Below are positions 1 to 7,717 of a stretch of DNA of 64,000 bases, piece after piece. Within the stretch, counting starts at the first letter, position 1, and each line of letters begins with the position of its first letter. Below the pieces are notes generated by a model. That model ran no database searches. It was not told the origin of the DNA and saw nothing but the letters and a program-made list of their open reading frames with translations. The stretch is from UBA4735 sp035935465. Its GTDB lineage: Bacteria > Chloroflexota > Limnocylindria > P2-11E. Location: positions 20,876-84,875 of the forward strand of contig DASYXA010000111.1 in the NCBI GenBank assembly GCA_035935465.1, written 5' to 3'. The position numbers were made by a program, and so were the translations under genes.

Positions 1-341
1 ACGGCGTCGACCTGGGACCTGAGGCGGAGGCACGATGCGAGGTGGATCGCATCGAGGCTACGTAGCTCCGCCGGGCGTGCCCGCGAGGCCTCTCGGCGAA
101 GCTCGTCATCGAGCGCGACAAGGCTGAAGCGGCGCAGCGCGGTCTCGGCTCGCGCGATGCTCTCGCTCTCGCCGGTCCTGAGGAACGCGGCGCGGGGCAC
201 CTCGACCTCGCTGACCTCGCTCGAGACGAGGGCGGCATCGCCGACGTATGCGATGAGCCGGTCCGTCTCCCGTTCGCGGACGACGAGCTTCACGATCGCC
301 GAGGCGTCGAGGTACAGGACCCGAGGCGCGCTACTCGCCAC
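1..341 (-). CDS. vapC: PIN-domain toxin (VapC-like), partial
   Basis: PIN-fold ribonuclease toxin, cut by the left edge, so only the first 113 residues are visible. The translation shows the first catalytic Asp in LYLDASAIVKL (residue 12), an acidic run SSEVSEVEVPRA that should supply the second acid, and LRSLDAIHLAS, the usual third-Asp block. Such toxins cut RNA using Mg2+ held by these acids (family knowledge). The GTG start lies inside the antitoxin gene with an 11-base overlap, which implies coupled translation. No ATG is available nearby. It forms a type II toxin-antitoxin pair with the Phd-type gene upstream. Its RNA target cannot be read from the sequence. Confidence 0.85.
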   Translation of the reverse strand, partial: MASSAPRVLYLDASAIVKLVVRERETDRLIAYVGDAALVSSEVSEVEVPRAAFLRTGESESIARAETALRRFSLVALDDELRREASRARPAELRSLDAIHLASCLRLRSQVDA

Positions 342-603
342 GAAGGAGGTCGATCGCGCGTTCGCTGCTCATTCGCGATGCCAGCTCGAGCGGCGGCGGC
401 AGCGGACCCGAGGCCCGCGGCGGCCTGACCTTGCCCGCGGCGATGAGCTCGGACAGCCCCGCGACCGGCGGGGTGATGGGCACGATCCGAGCGACCGGCC
501 GGCCGTGGTCGGTCACCTCGAGCACCTGCCCCTTCCGCACGCGGCGGATCGCCTTCGAGAGATCCTCGCGCAGCTCGCGGATGCCGATCGGCTCGGGCTT
601 CAT
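331..603 (-). CDS. Phd/YefM-type antitoxin
   Basis: 90-residue antitoxin of the prevent-host-death family. The N-terminal part IGIRELREDLSKAIRRV followed by VTDHGRPVARIVP is the DNA-binding Phd fold. The C-terminal half (ELIAAGKVRPP to the end) should wrap the toxin. The ATG at 603 is chosen because the family's conserved N-terminus starts there; a longer frame runs back through a tRNA gene and is not believable. The start codon sits inside a 9-base inverted repeat (601-627), as expected for autoregulation, so the mRNA may be nearly leaderless. It precedes and overlaps the PIN toxin gene. Confidence 0.88.
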   Translation of the reverse strand: MKPEPIGIRELREDLSKAIRRVRKGQVLEVTDHGRPVARIVPITPPVAGLSELIAAGKVRPPRASGPLPPPLELASRMSSERAIDLLRGE

Positions 604-627
604 TGTAGTGACAATGATACTACAATG
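601..627. promoter_or_regulatory. Palindromic operator over antitoxin start
   Basis: Perfect inverted repeat CATTGTAGT (601-609) and ACTACAATG (619-627) with a 9-base spacer, in an A/T-rich patch inside very GC-rich DNA. It covers the antitoxin ATG and a possible -10 box (TAGTAT on the minus strand). Phd-type antitoxins repress their own promoters by binding such palindromes, so this is inferred to be the toxin-antitoxin operator. Confidence 0.7.
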
Positions 628-639
628 CGCCCCACCCGG

Positions 640-733
640 CGAGAGTGCATGGGAGTCGAACCCACCACGGAGCGTGCAACGCCCCGTCAGCGGTTTTGAA
701 GACCGTGGCCTGCACCGGCAGACGCGCACTCTC
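640..733 (-). tRNA. selC: tRNA-Sec (anticodon TCA)
   Basis: Selenocysteine tRNA that reads UGA. On the minus strand an 8-bp acceptor stem GAGAGTGC/GCACTCTC (733-726 and 648-641) flanks a 6-bp D stem with a 4-base loop (GTCTGC-CGGT-GCAGGC), the anticodon loop CTTCAAA with TCA, a long variable arm with an 8-pair stem, and a T arm with TTCGACT. The 8-bp acceptor, 6-bp D stem and long variable arm are hallmarks of bacterial tRNA-Sec. The discriminator is G. The next bases are CCG, so CCA is not encoded. Its presence implies that SelA, SelB and SelD and at least one selenoprotein exist elsewhere in the genome. None is in this window. Confidence 0.93.
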
Positions 734-888
734 ATCGGCATGTGCTGAGGAAACACTACCGCTGGGCGTCGCCCGATGCCGCCGTAAGCGCGACACGTCC
801 TGGCCAGCCGGAGTGATGTCGAGAGAACATCTGGCTCATTGCCTTCAGGCTGTGATGCTCGCTGGACGCGCGGGCGATCGGCAACTGT

Positions 889-1905
889 TCAGTTTTCGCC
901 CGCCGGAGGCCGGTGTTTCAACTGGTCGAGGGCCTCGACCGCCTGTCGCCGCAACTCCGGGTCGATGACAGGAGCATTCATCAATCCTCTCCCTGTCGCG
1001 TACTGCTCGCGTAGCGCGAGCCAGTCGTCTGGGAGTGCATCCGCCCAGTCCTGGAACGTGCGTATCAGCCTGTCTGCAAGCTCGAACATCAACGGCCACG
1101 CCTCGATCGAGAGACGCTCGTGGTAGCGACCGTAGAGCTCACGCAGATACAAGAGTTCGATCTCTGCAAGCGCCCCCAAGGTTGCTGCCACGTGCTTCGG
1201 TTGATATGACCCGGAATACGTCACCACGTATCCCCGGTCGGTATCCGTCCGATAGAGGGTCTGGCCCGACGCGTTGGCGTGCGCGTATTTCGACAGCACC
1301 TTGTACATCGGCTGGAGGTCCACGAACGGCTTGATCAAGGCGCGGACCTCGCGCGGACTGTACTGGCGACCCTGCCGCCAGCGCTCGGCAAGGCCCTCGG
1401 TATGCATCATCGCGATGGCGAGGCCCACGCTCTCGAGCACGTGCCGCAATGTCGCGGCGGAGTCCGTCACCAAGCCACGCATCGCCAACACGTACGTGGC
1501 GACGCAGCCCGTCGTGATGCGCGAGTTCAAGATGAAGATCGCGTTGTCAGTCTCGTCCTGGGCGCTTCCGATCTCGGCATTGATGCGGGTACTCGCGTTG
1601 GGCAGCATCCCTCCGAGCACGAACAGCACGAGGAGCTGCGGATCGAGCGCTGCGTGCAGCTTGTTGCCCACCCGGTCGGCCTCGGCCAGCATGAAGGAAA
1701 ACCAATTGTTGTCGGCTTCGACCTCGGCGCGCTGGTCTATCGCTTTGGAGGGCGGCCTACCTTCCGCGCGACGAACGGCACCCTCGAGGACAAGGATCAC
1801 GCGGCGAGCGACGGAAGCAAACGCAGCGCGGTAGCGCCCGACCGGATGCATGTCACGAGGGTACGTGACCGCCGCAGCGTCGGATGTGGGGTCGAGCCGT
1901 GGCAA
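889..1905 (-). CDS. Hypothetical protein, 338 aa
   Basis: I do not recognise this protein. It is soluble and mostly helical by composition, with no signal peptide. One stretch in the middle (LLVLFVLGGMLPNAS) is hydrophobic but short for a membrane span. A basic, helical central part includes RHVLESVGLAIAMMH and KVLSKYAHANAS. The Lys-Tyr-Ala-His block recalls helical proteins of the DUF5677 or HEPN-like type, but that is only a resemblance. The start is uncertain: a methionine at 1851 is an equally good start and neither has a Shine-Dalgarno. It is alone on its strand between the tRNA-Sec and a 269-base gap. Confidence 0.6.
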   Translation of the reverse strand: MPRLDPTSDAAAVTYPRDMHPVGRYRAAFASVARRVILVLEGAVRRAEGRPPSKAIDQRAEVEADNNWFSFMLAEADRVGNKLHAALDPQLLVLFVLGGMLPNASTRINAEIGSAQDETDNAIFILNSRITTGCVATYVLAMRGLVTDSAATLRHVLESVGLAIAMMHTEGLAERWRQGRQYSPREVRALIKPFVDLQPMYKVLSKYAHANASGQTLYRTDTDRGYVVTYSGSYQPKHVAATLGALAEIELLYLRELYGRYHERLSIEAWPLMFELADRLIRTFQDWADALPDDWLALREQYATGRGLMNAPVIDPELRRQAVEALDQLKHRPPAGEN

Positions 1906-2174
1906 CGTCTGGCCGCAGCGCTCGTCGTGCTGCGCCGGCTCTGGGCTGAAGGTCCCACGAGTCGACCGGCAGGTCGAGTCATGAAATCAGACGGATCGAG
2001 TCCGATTTCGGCGGGACCTTCGTCGGCCGACCAGTGCTCTGTGCCTTCGGATCGAATTCCTGCCGAAGGCCACGGGATCGACCAGCTCCCGCCTCGGCGC
2101 GGCGCCGCGGTCCCGTCCGGAATAGCGGGCGGGGGGCTCGCGTTGCTCGCTGAGGCGGAGTGTCAGGGGGAATC
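1906..2174. other. Intergenic stretch with a stem-loop
   Basis: No convincing gene in these 269 bases. It should carry the divergent promoters of the 338-aa gene and the DoxX gene. It contains an inverted repeat GCCTTCGG/CCGAAGGC (2043-2070) and an imperfect one at 1984-2008. No tRNA or riboswitch pattern was seen. Confidence 0.5.
2043..2070. repeat. Inverted repeat, 8-bp arms
   Basis: GCCTTCGG (2043-2050) and CCGAAGGC (2063-2070) are perfect arms around a 12-base loop. The same two 8-mers, in the opposite order, form the hairpin at 27050-27068 in the end of fabZ. No T-run follows, so it is not a classic terminator. Confidence 0.45.
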
Positions 2175-2690
2175 ATGAACGCCGATCTCGCGCTCTTCGT
2201 CCTTCGCGTCGTCGTCGGCGGCATCGTCATGCAGCACGGTCTGCTGAAGCTGGGCTGGGTCGGCCAGGGTGGATCGGTCAAGGGCGTCAGTGGGTGGTTC
2301 GACAACATCGGCCTCCGGCCCGGCCGGTTCTGGGCGCTCGTCGCGATCGCGGCGGAAGCCGGCGGCGGGCTGCTCATGGTGCTCGGGCTCGGCGGGCCGA
2401 TCGGCGCGGCGTTCCTCGCAGGCGACATGGTCGTGGTCACGGTCATCGCGCACATGCCGCAGGGGTTCTGGACCGGCGGCGGCAAGGTCGGCTGGGAGTT
2501 CCCGCTCCCGCTCGCCGCGGGCGCGTTCGCGACGGCGCTCCTCGGATACGGCGGGTGGTCGCTCGACTCCTTGCTCTTCATCAGCTACTCCGATCGGCTC
2601 CAGTGGACGGTGATCGCGATCGTCGCGGCGGGCGTGATCCTCGCGCTTGGCATCTGGATGGCGATGGCGCCGAAGAAGGGCGCGGCCTAA
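2175..2690 (+). CDS. DoxX family membrane protein
   Basis: 171-residue membrane protein of the DoxX/DoxD-like family. It shows about four hydrophobic segments: residues 5-20, a segment around ALVAIAAEAGGGLLMVLG, one around AAFLAGDMVVVTVIA, and a C-terminal TVIAIVAAGVILALGIW. The typical early motif LRVVVGGIVMQHGLLKL is present. Members sit in the cytoplasmic membrane and are linked loosely to redox homeostasis; no reaction is certain. The ATG at 2175 is preferred over an in-frame GTG at 2160 because AGGGGGA lies 4 bases ahead of it. The EAL gene begins 23 bases downstream on the same strand. Confidence 0.85.
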   Translation: MNADLALFVLRVVVGGIVMQHGLLKLGWVGQGGSVKGVSGWFDNIGLRPGRFWALVAIAAEAGGGLLMVLGLGGPIGAAFLAGDMVVVTVIAHMPQGFWTGGGKVGWEFPLPLAAGAFATALLGYGGWSLDSLLFISYSDRLQWTVIAIVAAGVILALGIWMAMAPKKGAA

Positions 2691-2713
2691 AGGTCTCGGC
2701 CTACGCTGCCGGC

Positions 2714-3496
2714 ATGAGCAGCGGCGGCCAGCGCTTCGAGCTCCAGCGCGCGATCGCGGGGCACGAGCTCGTCCTCCACTACCAGCCACGCCTGCTCGTG
2801 CGCTCCCTCGAGCTGCGCGGGGTCGAGGCGCTCGTGCGCTGGCGCCACCCGGTCCGCGGCATCGTCTCCGCCGCGGAGCTCGTCGCGGCCGCCGAGCACG
2901 GCGGATTGATGCATGACCTCGAGGCCTGGGTGATCCGCGAAGCGCTGCTCCAGGCGGCGGTCTGGCGCCGCGACGGCATGCCCGCGGGCGTGAGCGTGAA
3001 CATCACGCCGGCGCTCCTGCGGGACGAGGCGTTCCTGAAGCTGTTCGATCGGACGCTGCACATCCAGGGCGACCCGACGACGTTCACCTTCGAGGTCTCC
3101 GCCGCGAGCCTCGCCGGCCAGGAGCCGCCGCTCGCGGGGCTCACCCACCTGCGCGAGCGGGGTGTGCGCCTCGCGCTCGACGACGTCACGAGCCCGGGCG
3201 AGCTCGAAGCCGCGACGTGGTTCCGCTGGGACTACGTGAAGCTCGGCCAGGCGCTCGTCGGCGCTGCGTCGCGCGAGGCGTCCACGAGCGCGACGCTGCA
3301 CGGGCTCGCCGCGCGGACCGGCGCGCTGGGCGCTCGGGTCATCGCCGTCGGCGTGGAGGATGCGGCCGGGCTCGCGCTGCTGCGGGATGCCGGGGCGTAC
3401 CTCGCCCAGGGCTACCTGTTCGCCCCGCCGCTCGGCCTCAAGGAGCTCGCCGACTGGTCCGCGGCCCGCGCGCGGACCGCCCAGCACGACACCTAG
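2714..3496 (+). CDS. EAL-domain cyclic-di-GMP phosphodiesterase
   Basis: 260-residue protein made of a single EAL domain with no sensor or GGDEF domain. EAL enzymes hydrolyse the second messenger c-di-GMP to pGpG with two metals. The key positions are kept: E38 of EAL, N96 (VSVNITP), E127 (FTFEVSA), D156-D157, K176 (YVKLG), E215 (VGVED) and Q232 (AQGYLFAPP). The usual DDFGTG loop is changed to DDVTSPG, which affects loop 6 and could lower activity. The ATG at 2714 is the first good start; the frame runs open further upstream only as a shadow of the DoxX gene. It is probably active, but loop 6 leaves some doubt. Confidence 0.88.
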   Translation: MSSGGQRFELQRAIAGHELVLHYQPRLLVRSLELRGVEALVRWRHPVRGIVSAAELVAAAEHGGLMHDLEAWVIREALLQAAVWRRDGMPAGVSVNITPALLRDEAFLKLFDRTLHIQGDPTTFTFEVSAASLAGQEPPLAGLTHLRERGVRLALDDVTSPGELEAATWFRWDYVKLGQALVGAASREASTSATLHGLAARTGALGARVIAVGVEDAAGLALLRDAGAYLAQGYLFAPPLGLKELADWSAARARTAQHDT

Positions 3497-5448
3497 ACCG
3501 CCTCGAGCATCGGCTCGGCGAACTGGCTCTCGTAGAGATCGGCATAGAACCCCCGCCGCGCGAGGAGCGCATCGTGGGTGCCCTGCTCGACGATCTGCCC
3601 GTGGTCCATGACCAGGATCACGTCGGCGTCGTGGATCGTCGAGAGGCGGTGCGCGATCACGAAGCTGGTCCGGCCGCGCATCAGCGTCGTCATCGCGCGC
3701 TGGATGAGCATCTCGGTCCGCGTGTCGACCGAGCTCGTCGCCTCGTCGAGGATGAGGATCGGCGGGTCGGCGAGGAACGCGCGGGCGATCGTGAGCAGCT
3801 GCCGCTCGCCCTGCGAGACGTTCGTCGCCTCGTCGCCGAGGACGGTCCGGTAGCCGTCGGGCAGCGTCCGGACGAAGTGGTCGACCTGCGCCGCACGCGC
3901 GGCCTCGAGGATCCGCTCGTCGCCGGCGTCCTCGGCGCCGTACGCGATGTTGTCGTGGATCGTCCCGTTGAACAGCCAGGCGTCCTGGAGGACCATGCCG
4001 AACGTCCGGCGAAGGTCGTCGCGCGTGAGGTCGCGGATGTCGATCCCGTCGACGGTGATCCGGCCGGCATCGATCTCGTAGAACCGCATGAGCAGGTTCA
4101 CGAGGGTCGTCTTGCCGGCGCCGGTCGGGCCGACGATCGCGATGGTCTGGCCGGGCTCGACGGCCAGATCCAGGTCCTCGATCAGCGGGACGTCCGGCCC
4201 GTAGCGGAACGACACGCCGTCGAACGCGACCCGTCCGGCCGCCTGGCCCAGCCGCCGCGGCGTCGCCGCATCCGGGCGCTCCTCCGGCTCGTCGAGGAGC
4301 TCGAACACGCGCTCGGCGGAGGCGATCGCCGACTGCATGACGTTGCTGATGCTGGCCGTCTGGATCAGCGGCATCGTGAACTGGCGCGAGTACTGGATGA
4401 ACGCGAGCACGTCCCCGAGCGACATCGTCCCGGTCGCCACGCGGAGTCCGCCGATCACGGCGATCGCCACGTAGTTCAGGTTCGCGATGAATTGCATCGC
4501 CGGCTGGATCAGGCCGGAGATGAACTGGGCGCGGAAGCTCGCGGCGTAGAGGCGGCCGTTGTGCGCGTCGAACGTGTCGATCGCGTCCTGCTGCCGCCCG
4601 AACACCTTCACGATGCTGTGGCCGGTGTGCATCTCCTCGATGTGACCGTTCAGCAGCCCGGTGTGCTTCCACTGCGCCGCGAACTGCTTCTGCGAGCGCT
4701 TCGCGATGACGATCGTGACGCCGAGCGACAGCGGGACCGCCAGGAGCGAGATGCCCGCGAGGAGCGGGCTGATGGTGAACATCATGATGAGCACGCCGAG
4801 CACCGTGAGCACCGAGGTCATGAGCTGGGTGAGGCTCTGCTGGAGCGTCTGGGCGATGTTGTCGATGTCGTTGGTGACGCGGCTCAGGATGTCGCCGCGC
4901 GACTGGCCGTCGAAGTACGACAGCGGCAGGCGCCCGAGCTTCTCATCGGCGTCGCGCCGCATCCGGTACACGGTGCGCTGGGTGACCCCGGCCATGAGGT
5001 ACGACTGCGCCCAGGCGAACAGGGCGCTCAGGACGTAGACGCCGATCAGCAACACGACGGCCGCGCCGAGCACGGTGAAGTCGACGCCCTGACCGGGTAC
5101 CACGTTCGTGCTCGCGAGCATGTCGGCGATGCGGTCCTGCCCGCGCGCGCGCAGGCCGGCGACGGCCTGGTCCTTCGTGACGCCCGCGGGGATCTGTTTC
5201 CCCAGGACGCCGTCGAAGATGAGGTTCGTCGCGTTGCCCAGCATCTTCGGCCCGATCACCGCGAAGACCACGCTCACGACCCCGAGCACGAGCACGACGG
5301 CGATGAGCCGGCGCTCGGGACGGAGCGTCCGCAGGAGCCGCCGCAGCGACGCGCCGAGGTTCTTCGGCTTGACCGCGGCGTTCATCGCGAAGCCGATCAT
5401 CCCCGGCCCGCCACCCGCCGACCGGCCGCCGGGGCCCTGGCGCATCAT
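3493..5448 (-). CDS. ABC exporter half, catalytic-site subunit
   Basis: 651-residue half-transporter: N-terminal membrane domain with six spans (to about residue 380), then a nucleotide-binding domain. Walker A is GPTGAGKTT, Walker B runs into the catalytic Glu (ILILDEATS) and the switch His is present (IAHRLST). The ABC signature is altered to NVSQGERQ. In heterodimeric exporters such as TM287/288 and BmrCD, the subunit with the normal Glu and His also carries the changed signature, which is exactly the pattern here. The start overlaps the stop of its partner by 4 bases, so the two are made together. Likely a drug or lipid exporter; its substrate is unknown. Its end overlaps the end of the EAL gene by 4 bases, tail to tail. 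Confidence 0.93.
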   Translation of the reverse strand: MMRQGPGGRSAGGGPGMIGFAMNAAVKPKNLGASLRRLLRTLRPERRLIAVVLVLGVVSVVFAVIGPKMLGNATNLIFDGVLGKQIPAGVTKDQAVAGLRARGQDRIADMLASTNVVPGQGVDFTVLGAAVVLLIGVYVLSALFAWAQSYLMAGVTQRTVYRMRRDADEKLGRLPLSYFDGQSRGDILSRVTNDIDNIAQTLQQSLTQLMTSVLTVLGVLIMMFTISPLLAGISLLAVPLSLGVTIVIAKRSQKQFAAQWKHTGLLNGHIEEMHTGHSIVKVFGRQQDAIDTFDAHNGRLYAASFRAQFISGLIQPAMQFIANLNYVAIAVIGGLRVATGTMSLGDVLAFIQYSRQFTMPLIQTASISNVMQSAIASAERVFELLDEPEERPDAATPRRLGQAAGRVAFDGVSFRYGPDVPLIEDLDLAVEPGQTIAIVGPTGAGKTTLVNLLMRFYEIDAGRITVDGIDIRDLTRDDLRRTFGMVLQDAWLFNGTIHDNIAYGAEDAGDERILEAARAAQVDHFVRTLPDGYRTVLGDEATNVSQGERQLLTIARAFLADPPILILDEATSSVDTRTEMLIQRAMTTLMRGRTSFVIAHRLSTIHDADVILVMDHGQIVEQGTHDALLARRGFYADLYESQFAEPMLEAV

Positions 5449-7175
5449 GCCGCCACCTCACTGCCGGCGAGCTGGGACTCGACGATCTCGCGATAGGTCG
5501 TGCACGTCGCCATCAGGTCGCGGTGCGTGCCCAGACCGACGATCCGGCCGGCGTCGAGCACGATGATCCGCTCGGCCCGCATGATCGTCGCGACCCGCTG
5601 CGCCACGACGAGCACGGTGGCCTGCGCCACCTCGCGGCGCAGCGCGGCGCGGAGCAACGCGTCCGTCTTCACGTCGAGGGCGGAGAAGCTGTCGTCGAAG
5701 ATGTAAACGTCGGGCTGCTTCACGAGCGCCCGCGCGATGGCGAGCCGCTGGCGCTGGCCACCGGAGACGTTCGTGCCGCCCTGGCTGACCGGCGCCTCGA
5801 GGCCGCCGGGCATGTCGCGCACGAAACCGCCCTGCGCGATGTCGAGCGCGCGCCAGAGCTCGTCGTCCGACGCGTCCTCGCGGCCGAACCGCAGGTTGCT
5901 CGCGATCGTGCCGCTGAACAGCAGCGCCCGCTGCGCGACGACCCCGATGCGGGACCAGAGATCGTCGCGCCGGAGCTGCCGCACATCGACGCCGTCGAGC
6001 AGCACCGCGCCGCGGGTCACGTCGTAGAAGCGCGTCAGCAGGTTCACGAGCGTCGACTTGCCGCTGCCGGTGCTGCCGACGATCGCGGTCGTCTCCCCCG
6101 GCCGGGCGGTGAACGAGATGCCGCGCAGCACCGGCTCCTCGGCGCCCGGGTAGCGGAACTCGACGTCGCGGAACTCGACGACGCCCTGCCCGCGCGGCGC
6201 CGCCAGCGGGGCGTCGGGATCGCGGACCAATGGCTCGGCACGCAGGACCTCCTGGATGCGCGCGGACGACACCGCGGCCCGCGGGACCATGACGAACATG
6301 ATCGTCGCCATCATCACGCCGAACAGGATCTGGATGATGTACTGGAGGAACGCGGTGAAGTTGCCGATCGGCATGGCGCCGCTGTCGACGCGGATCGCTC
6401 CGAACCAGAGCGCCGCCACCGTCGAGAGATTCATGATGACCATGAGCGACGGCATCATCAGCGAGAAGAGCCGGTTCACGCCGAGCGCGGTCTCGGTGAG
6501 ATCCCGGTTCGCGTCGTCGAAGCGCCGCTCCTCCTGCCGCGTCCGGACGAACGCGCGCACGACCCGGACACCGGACAGCGCTTCCCGGACCACGAGGTTG
6601 ATGCGGTCGATCTTCAGCTGCATCGCCTGGAACCGCGGGATCGCGCGCGTCAGGATGGAGCCGATCACGAGACCCATGAGCGGGATGATCACCAGCAGCA
6701 TGCCGCTGAGCGGCACGTCCTGACGGAGGGCCATGATCGTGCCGCCGATCGCGAGGATCGGCGCCGAGATCATCATCCCGAGGGCCATCACGATGAACTG
6801 CTGGACCTGCTGCACGTCGTTCGTGTTGCGCGTGATGAGCGACGGCGTGCCGAAGTGGTTGACCTCGACCTGCGAGAACGTCTGCACCTTCCGGAACACC
6901 GCGCTGCGGAGGTCCCGGCCGAAGCCCATGGCGACCCGCGCGCCCCAGTACGCGCCGGCGACCGACGCGCCGCCGAACAGGAGCGTGACCACGATCATGA
7001 CCGCGCCCGTCCGCCAGATGTAGTCGAGGTCCCCGTGGACCACCCCGTTGTTGATGATGTCGGCGTTCAGCTCGGGGAGGTAGAGATTGGCGATCGACTG
7101 CGCGAAGAGGAGGCCGATCACGAGCCCGAGCTCGCGCCTGAACGGGGCGAGATACCGCTTCAGCAGCTCGATCAC
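5445..7175 (-). CDS. ABC exporter half, degenerate-site subunit
   Basis: 576-residue partner half-transporter with six membrane spans and a nucleotide-binding domain. Walker A (GSTGSGKST) and signature (NVSGGQRQ) are normal. The residue after Walker B is Asp instead of Glu (VYIFDDSFSALD) and the switch His is Gln (VVAQRVATI). These are the two hallmark losses of the non-hydrolysing site in heterodimeric type IV exporters. The GTG start at 7175 lies 39 bases from the divergent MarR gene, with a palindromic operator between them, so MarR probably represses the pair. It is first in the operon and overlaps the second gene by 4 bases. Confidence 0.93.
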   Translation of the reverse strand: MIELLKRYLAPFRRELGLVIGLLFAQSIANLYLPELNADIINNGVVHGDLDYIWRTGAVMIVVTLLFGGASVAGAYWGARVAMGFGRDLRSAVFRKVQTFSQVEVNHFGTPSLITRNTNDVQQVQQFIVMALGMMISAPILAIGGTIMALRQDVPLSGMLLVIIPLMGLVIGSILTRAIPRFQAMQLKIDRINLVVREALSGVRVVRAFVRTRQEERRFDDANRDLTETALGVNRLFSLMMPSLMVIMNLSTVAALWFGAIRVDSGAMPIGNFTAFLQYIIQILFGVMMATIMFVMVPRAAVSSARIQEVLRAEPLVRDPDAPLAAPRGQGVVEFRDVEFRYPGAEEPVLRGISFTARPGETTAIVGSTGSGKSTLVNLLTRFYDVTRGAVLLDGVDVRQLRRDDLWSRIGVVAQRALLFSGTIASNLRFGREDASDDELWRALDIAQGGFVRDMPGGLEAPVSQGGTNVSGGQRQRLAIARALVKQPDVYIFDDSFSALDVKTDALLRAALRREVAQATVLVVAQRVATIMRAERIIVLDAGRIVGLGTHRDLMATCTTYREIVESQLAGSEVAA

Positions 7176-7182
7176 CGTATAT

Positions 7183-7208
7183 CAGGTTGCCGAATATTCG
7201 GGAGCCTG
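7183..7208. promoter_or_regulatory. MarR operator palindrome
   Basis: A perfect 12-bp palindrome CCGAATATTCGG (7190-7201) with outer arms CAGG (7183-7186) and CCTG (7205-7208), all symmetric about one centre. It fills the 38-base gap between the divergent exporter operon and the MarR gene. A TTGACA hexamer on the minus strand (7211-7206 region) touches it. Size and position fit a MarR dimer site controlling both directions (inference). Confidence 0.75.
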
Positions 7209-7213
7209 TCAAT

Positions 7214-7717
7214 ATGGCGTACGTGTCGGTACAGAAGCGTCCGCCGGGCTCCGCCGTCTACGGCTTGCGGGTCCTCAATCACCATTTCTCGCAGCGCTTC
7301 GCCGGCGCGCTCGCGAAGCACCAGCTCACGCTGCCGCAGGTCGGCGTCATGTTCGACGTCGCGCGCACGCCCGGTGTCTCGAGCGCGGGCGTGGCGCGCG
7401 CGCGGCACATGACTCCCCAAACGCTGAGCGAGATCATCACCGGCCTCGAGCGGGAGGGCCTGGTGGAGCGGCGGCCCCGTCGTGGCCGGACGCTCGGGCT
7501 CCACCTCACCGCCGCCGGCGCGGCTCGGCTCGCGAAGGCCGGATCGGCCGCAGCCGGGATCGAGCGCGAGATGCTCGCCGGGCTGTCAGCGAAGGACCAG
7601 GAGCGCTTTCGCCAGCTCATCTTCGGCTGCGTCACGCACCTGTCGTCGGGCAAAGAGCGCGCCCGCGCTAGCGGCGGGCGAGCTTCTGGAGCGTGGGCGC
7701 GCCACCCGGCGCGATGA
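7214..7717 (+). CDS. MarR family transcriptional regulator
   Basis: 167-residue winged-helix regulator. The recognition helix region is GVARARHMTPQTLSEIITGLEREGLVERRP, followed by the basic wing RRGRTLGLHLT, both typical of MarR. These proteins act as dimers and leave DNA when they bind a small ligand. The ATG at 7214 is chosen because GGAG lies 9 bases ahead; an in-frame ATG at 7187 would place the start inside the operator. It is transcribed away from the ABC exporter it probably controls. The C-terminus (SGGRASGAWARHPAR) overlaps the end of the convergent NHL gene by 50 bases and is unlikely to be functional. Confidence 0.9.
   Translation: MAYVSVQKRPPGSAVYGLRVLNHHFSQRFAGALAKHQLTLPQVGVMFDVARTPGVSSAGVARARHMTPQTLSEIITGLEREGLVERRPRRGRTLGLHLTAAGAARLAKAGSAAAGIEREMLAGLSAKDQERFRQLIFGCVTHLSSGKERARASGGRASGAWARHPAR

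Noticed and set aside
331..756. Antitoxin starting at 756
   Set aside because: That start would translate through the tRNA-Sec gene. The family N-terminus begins at ATG 603.
1984..2008. Stem-loop AAATCAGAC/GTCCGATTT as a terminator
   Set aside because: One mismatch in the stem, no T-run, and no gene ends there on either strand.
3217..5496. 759-residue open frame antisense to the ABC exporter
   Set aside because: Arg/Asp/Glu-rich shadow frame of a high-GC gene with no domain. The opposite strand encodes intact ABC motifs.
5523..7412. 629-residue open frame antisense to the second ABC subunit
   Set aside because: Same kind of shadow frame; it also runs through the marR start and operator.
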